A stretch of 6,176 nucleotides of DNA from Pseudomonadota bacterium. GTDB taxonomy: Bacteria; Pseudomonadota; Alphaproteobacteria; Acetobacterales; Acetobacteraceae. The stretch is from assembly GCA_021845555.1 (NCBI GenBank), contig JAJZVS010000238.1, positions 1-6,176 of the forward strand, in the 5' to 3' direction. The notes below the pieces were generated by a model. It was not told the DNA's origin, did not search any database, and saw only the letters and a program-made list of their open reading frames with translations. The translations under genes and the position numbers were made by a program. Positions 4,302 through 6,176 of this stretch are shown one piece after another. Every line of letters begins with the position of its first letter. Within the stretch, counting starts at the first letter, position 1.

Positions 4302-5246
4302 GTGGTGGGTCGGGTCAATCGGGCGATTGAATTGCTGGGTCAGGGCCAGGCGGTTTGGTATGCCGGCGGGCACACGGGGCATGTGTTGACGCGGGCGCAG
4401 GGTCGGGCGGATGCGGGCACCTGGGCGGATTACATCAATGTGGGCATGGAGCATGGCGCGTTCGATATGGCGGGTCTTGCCGAGTACATGCAGGGGCTGC
4501 GCGAGGCGGGGCCGGCGCGTTCGGGCCATCTGACGCCTGCGGTGATCGTGGAGGCGCCGGTGAACGGCACCGACGCGGAGAATGTGCGCTTCAACGCCTG
4601 GCAGTTTCGACAGATTCTGGGTCGCGGCGTGCATGGCGTGCTGTTGTGCCAGGCCGAGAGTGCCGGCGCGGTGCGGGCGTTCGTGGAGGCGTGTCGTTAT
4701 CCGCATCATGCGGCGGGCGTGGATGCGGCGCTGCCGGATGCGTCGGCGCGGTTGGGCGGCGCCGCGGCCGGGGTGCCGGGGCCGGGTTTGTTGGGCGTCG
4801 GCACGCGGGGGCGCGGCTCGGAGGCGACGGCGGCGCCCATCTGGGGCTTGTCGGCCGAGGATTATCTGCGTCGCTGCGATCCCTGGCCGTTGTCGCCAGC
4901 GGGCGAACTGTTGCTCGGCGTGAAGCTGGAAAGCCCCGAGGGCATTGCGAATTGCGAGGCGATTCTGGACGTGCCCGGTCTTGGGTTCGCCGAGCTGGGA
5001 CCGGGCGATCTTGGCCTGTCGCTCGGTTATCTGTCCGTGCCGCGGATGCCCTATCCGCCGGAGATGCTGGCCGCGCGGGCGCGCGTGTTCGCCGCGTGCC
5101 GGGCGCGCGGGATTGCCTTCCTTGAGGCCTGTACGGCGGAGAACATTGTTGCGCGGCTGGATGAAGGCGTGCGGGTGATCGCCGGGCATGACCCGGAGTC
5201 GGCGCGGATCGGGCGGGCGCATCAGCGCCGGCAGATGCCGGCGTAG
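4302..5246 (+). CDS. HpcH/HpaI aldolase/citrate lyase family protein
   Basis: Members of this family are class II, metal-dependent aldolases or lyases with a TIM-barrel fold acting on 2-oxo acids. The 314-residue product keeps several landmarks. The catalytic-type histidine is H51 in NVGMEHGAFDM. The metal-binding glutamate is E210 in GVKLESPEG and the aspartate is D236 in LGPGDLGLSLG. Their 26-residue spacing matches E149/D175 of HpaI, while GVGTRGRGS (165-173) matches the usual GxRGxG loop. The segment after the barrel strand reads VIVEAPVNG, where HpaI has its pyruvate-binding arginine (R70), so the substrate may differ. An Ala/Gly-rich stretch of about 27 residues (137-163) looks inserted. 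The start is GTG at 4302, or 4305, after GGAGG. The gene begins 29 nt after the palindromic repeat and lies 8 nt before the glycosyltransferase, probably in one operon with it. Substrate unknown. Confidence 0.87.
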   Translation: MVGRVNRAIELLGQGQAVWYAGGHTGHVLTRAQGRADAGTWADYINVGMEHGAFDMAGLAEYMQGLREAGPARSGHLTPAVIVEAPVNGTDAENVRFNAWQFRQILGRGVHGVLLCQAESAGAVRAFVEACRYPHHAAGVDAALPDASARLGGAAAGVPGPGLLGVGTRGRGSEATAAPIWGLSAEDYLRRCDPWPLSPAGELLLGVKLESPEGIANCEAILDVPGLGFAELGPGDLGLSLGYLSVPRMPYPPEMLAARARVFAACRARGIAFLEACTAENIVARLDEGVRVIAGHDPESARIGRAHQRRQMPA

Positions 5247-5254
5247 CGTGGGGC

Positions 5255-6176
5255 GTGGCGTTCGATTGCCTGATCGTCACCAATAATTTCCCGCCGGTCG
5301 TCGGCGGGGCAGGGGAGGTGTATGCCGCGCTCGCCGCGGCTGCCGATGGGCGGATCGGCATTCTCGCCGCGTCGCGCAGTTATCTGGATGGGGCGGAGAT
5401 CCCCGGTTGGCATGCCCAGGATGCGGCGGCGGGCTACCCGATCGCGCGGGTCCCGGCGGTGCGTCCGCGGCGGGATGCCGCGGGAGGCCGGGTGGCGCGG
5501 CTGGTTGCGGAAGCCTGGATCAGGCTTCGCCTGTTCGGTGCGGTCGCGCGGATGTGCCGGCGGCATCGGTTCGGCGTGCTGGGGATTGCCGATGACGAGA
5601 CGGTGGGGTGGCTGATCCGTCCGGCGCAGCGTCTGCTGGGTTGCAAGGTCGTGCTGTGGACGCATGGCGACGACCTGGCCGAGCAGCCCGGTCAGGCGCG
5701 CTGGCGCGAGCGCCGGCGTCGGCAGTTCGCGCGGGCGGATGCGATCGTTGCGGTCAGCGCGGCGGCGGCGGCCGGGCTTGGCCTTGTGTATGGCGTGCCG
5801 GCGCGGCGCGTCACCGTGATCCCGAACGGAATCGATCTGACGCTGTTCGGTCCGCGACCGGAGGATCCCGCATTGCGCGCCCGACTCGGGTTGGGGGGGC
5901 GGCGGGTGATCGTGACGGTCGCGCGGCTGGTGCCGCGCAAGGGGATCGACCGGGTGATTGCGGCGCTGGCCTCGGTGCTCGCCGCGGTGCCCGACGCCCA
6001 TTACCTGGTGGTGGGGGAGGGGCCGCAGCGGGCCGAGCTTGCCGCGCTGGCCGCGCGCTGCGGGGTAGCGGAGCGAGTCGCGTTTGCCGGCGCGGTGGGG
6101 CACCGGGACGTCCCGGCCTATCTGGCGCTGGCCGCGTGCTTTGCGATGCCCAACCGGCGGCTGGCGGACGGGGAGG
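5255..6176 (+). CDS. GT4-family glycosyltransferase, C-terminus outside window
   Basis: This gene runs off the right edge; 307 codons are visible without a stop. It shows the GT-B layout of family 4 retaining glycosyltransferases, which move a sugar from a nucleotide-sugar donor to a lipid, sugar or other acceptor at the cytoplasmic membrane. The N-terminal domain opens with LIVTNNFPPVVGGAGEVY (6-23), the acceptor-side glycine loop, and includes LWTHGDD (134-140). The linker VTVIPNGIDLTLF (186-198) leads to the donor domain with VARLVPRKGID (222-232), whose R224 and K229 are the expected diphosphate-binding residues, then VVGEGPQRAEL (252-262) and FAGAVGHRDVPAYL (277-290). The E-x7-E motif lies beyond the edge. 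The start is GTG at 5255, 8 nt after the aldolase stop, with only a weak GTGGGG upstream. No ATG exists in frame before the conserved loop. The acceptor cannot be inferred. Confidence 0.9.
   Translation, partial: MAFDCLIVTNNFPPVVGGAGEVYAALAAAADGRIGILAASRSYLDGAEIPGWHAQDAAAGYPIARVPAVRPRRDAAGGRVARLVAEAWIRLRLFGAVARMCRRHRFGVLGIADDETVGWLIRPAQRLLGCKVVLWTHGDDLAEQPGQARWRERRRRQFARADAIVAVSAAAAAGLGLVYGVPARRVTVIPNGIDLTLFGPRPEDPALRARLGLGGRRVIVTVARLVPRKGIDRVIAALASVLAAVPDAHYLVVGEGPQRAELAALAARCGVAERVAFAGAVGHRDVPAYLALAACFAMPNRRLADGE

Noticed and set aside
2246..4318. Very long minus-strand frame through the repeat, the amidase gene and the PPOX gene
   Set aside because: Only the last 132 codons match a family. 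The upstream part is Gly/Ala-rich antisense of the amidase and repeat, and a good ribosome binding site supports the start at 2644.
5322..5615. Plus-strand frame starting ATG 5322 inside the glycosyltransferase gene
   Set aside because: It is out of frame with an unbroken, well-conserved GT4 reading frame and shows no recognisable domain.

Overview
The window is very GC-rich. It looks like a chromosomal segment of an alphaproteobacterium, most likely from the Acetobacteraceae/Rhodospirillales. This rests on the rplM-rpsI pair with an Ala-rich N-terminal extension on S9, the type 2 ArgC, the strong GC bias at codon third positions, and a long GC-rich palindromic intergenic repeat of a kind I associate with that family. 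The taxonomic call is inference; no search was run.

Left part (1-2644, all on the minus strand). Reading along the minus strand there is a small PPOX-type flavin/F420 oxidoreductase (2644-2246), then a promoter with a good -35/-10 pair and an AT-rich UP-like patch. The promoter drives rplM (L13), rpsI (S9), argC (arginine biosynthesis) and the first 24 codons of a probable gamma-carbonic anhydrase that runs off the left edge. rplM and rpsI are 4 nt apart, and argC and the carbonic anhydrase gene overlap by 8 nt. The 186-nt rpsI-argC spacer holds three hairpins, the last one just upstream of the argC ribosome binding site.

Right part (2777-6176, all on the plus strand). An amidase-signature enzyme with an intact Ser-cisSer-Lys triad is followed by an HpcH/HpaI-type aldolase and, 8 nt later, a GT4-family glycosyltransferase cut by the right edge. 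Between amidase and aldolase lies a nested inverted repeat of about 239 bp (4034-4272). It contains the amidase stop codon and ends 19 nt before the aldolase Shine-Dalgarno sequence. Across it the plus strand switches from C-rich to G-rich, which reflects different synonymous codon choice in genes of the same orientation.

No defence system, CRISPR array, tRNA, rRNA or recognisable transposase is present. The least ordinary items are the large palindromic element, the structured rpsI-argC leader, and the aldolase that keeps the metal-site residues but seems to lack the family's substrate-binding arginine.
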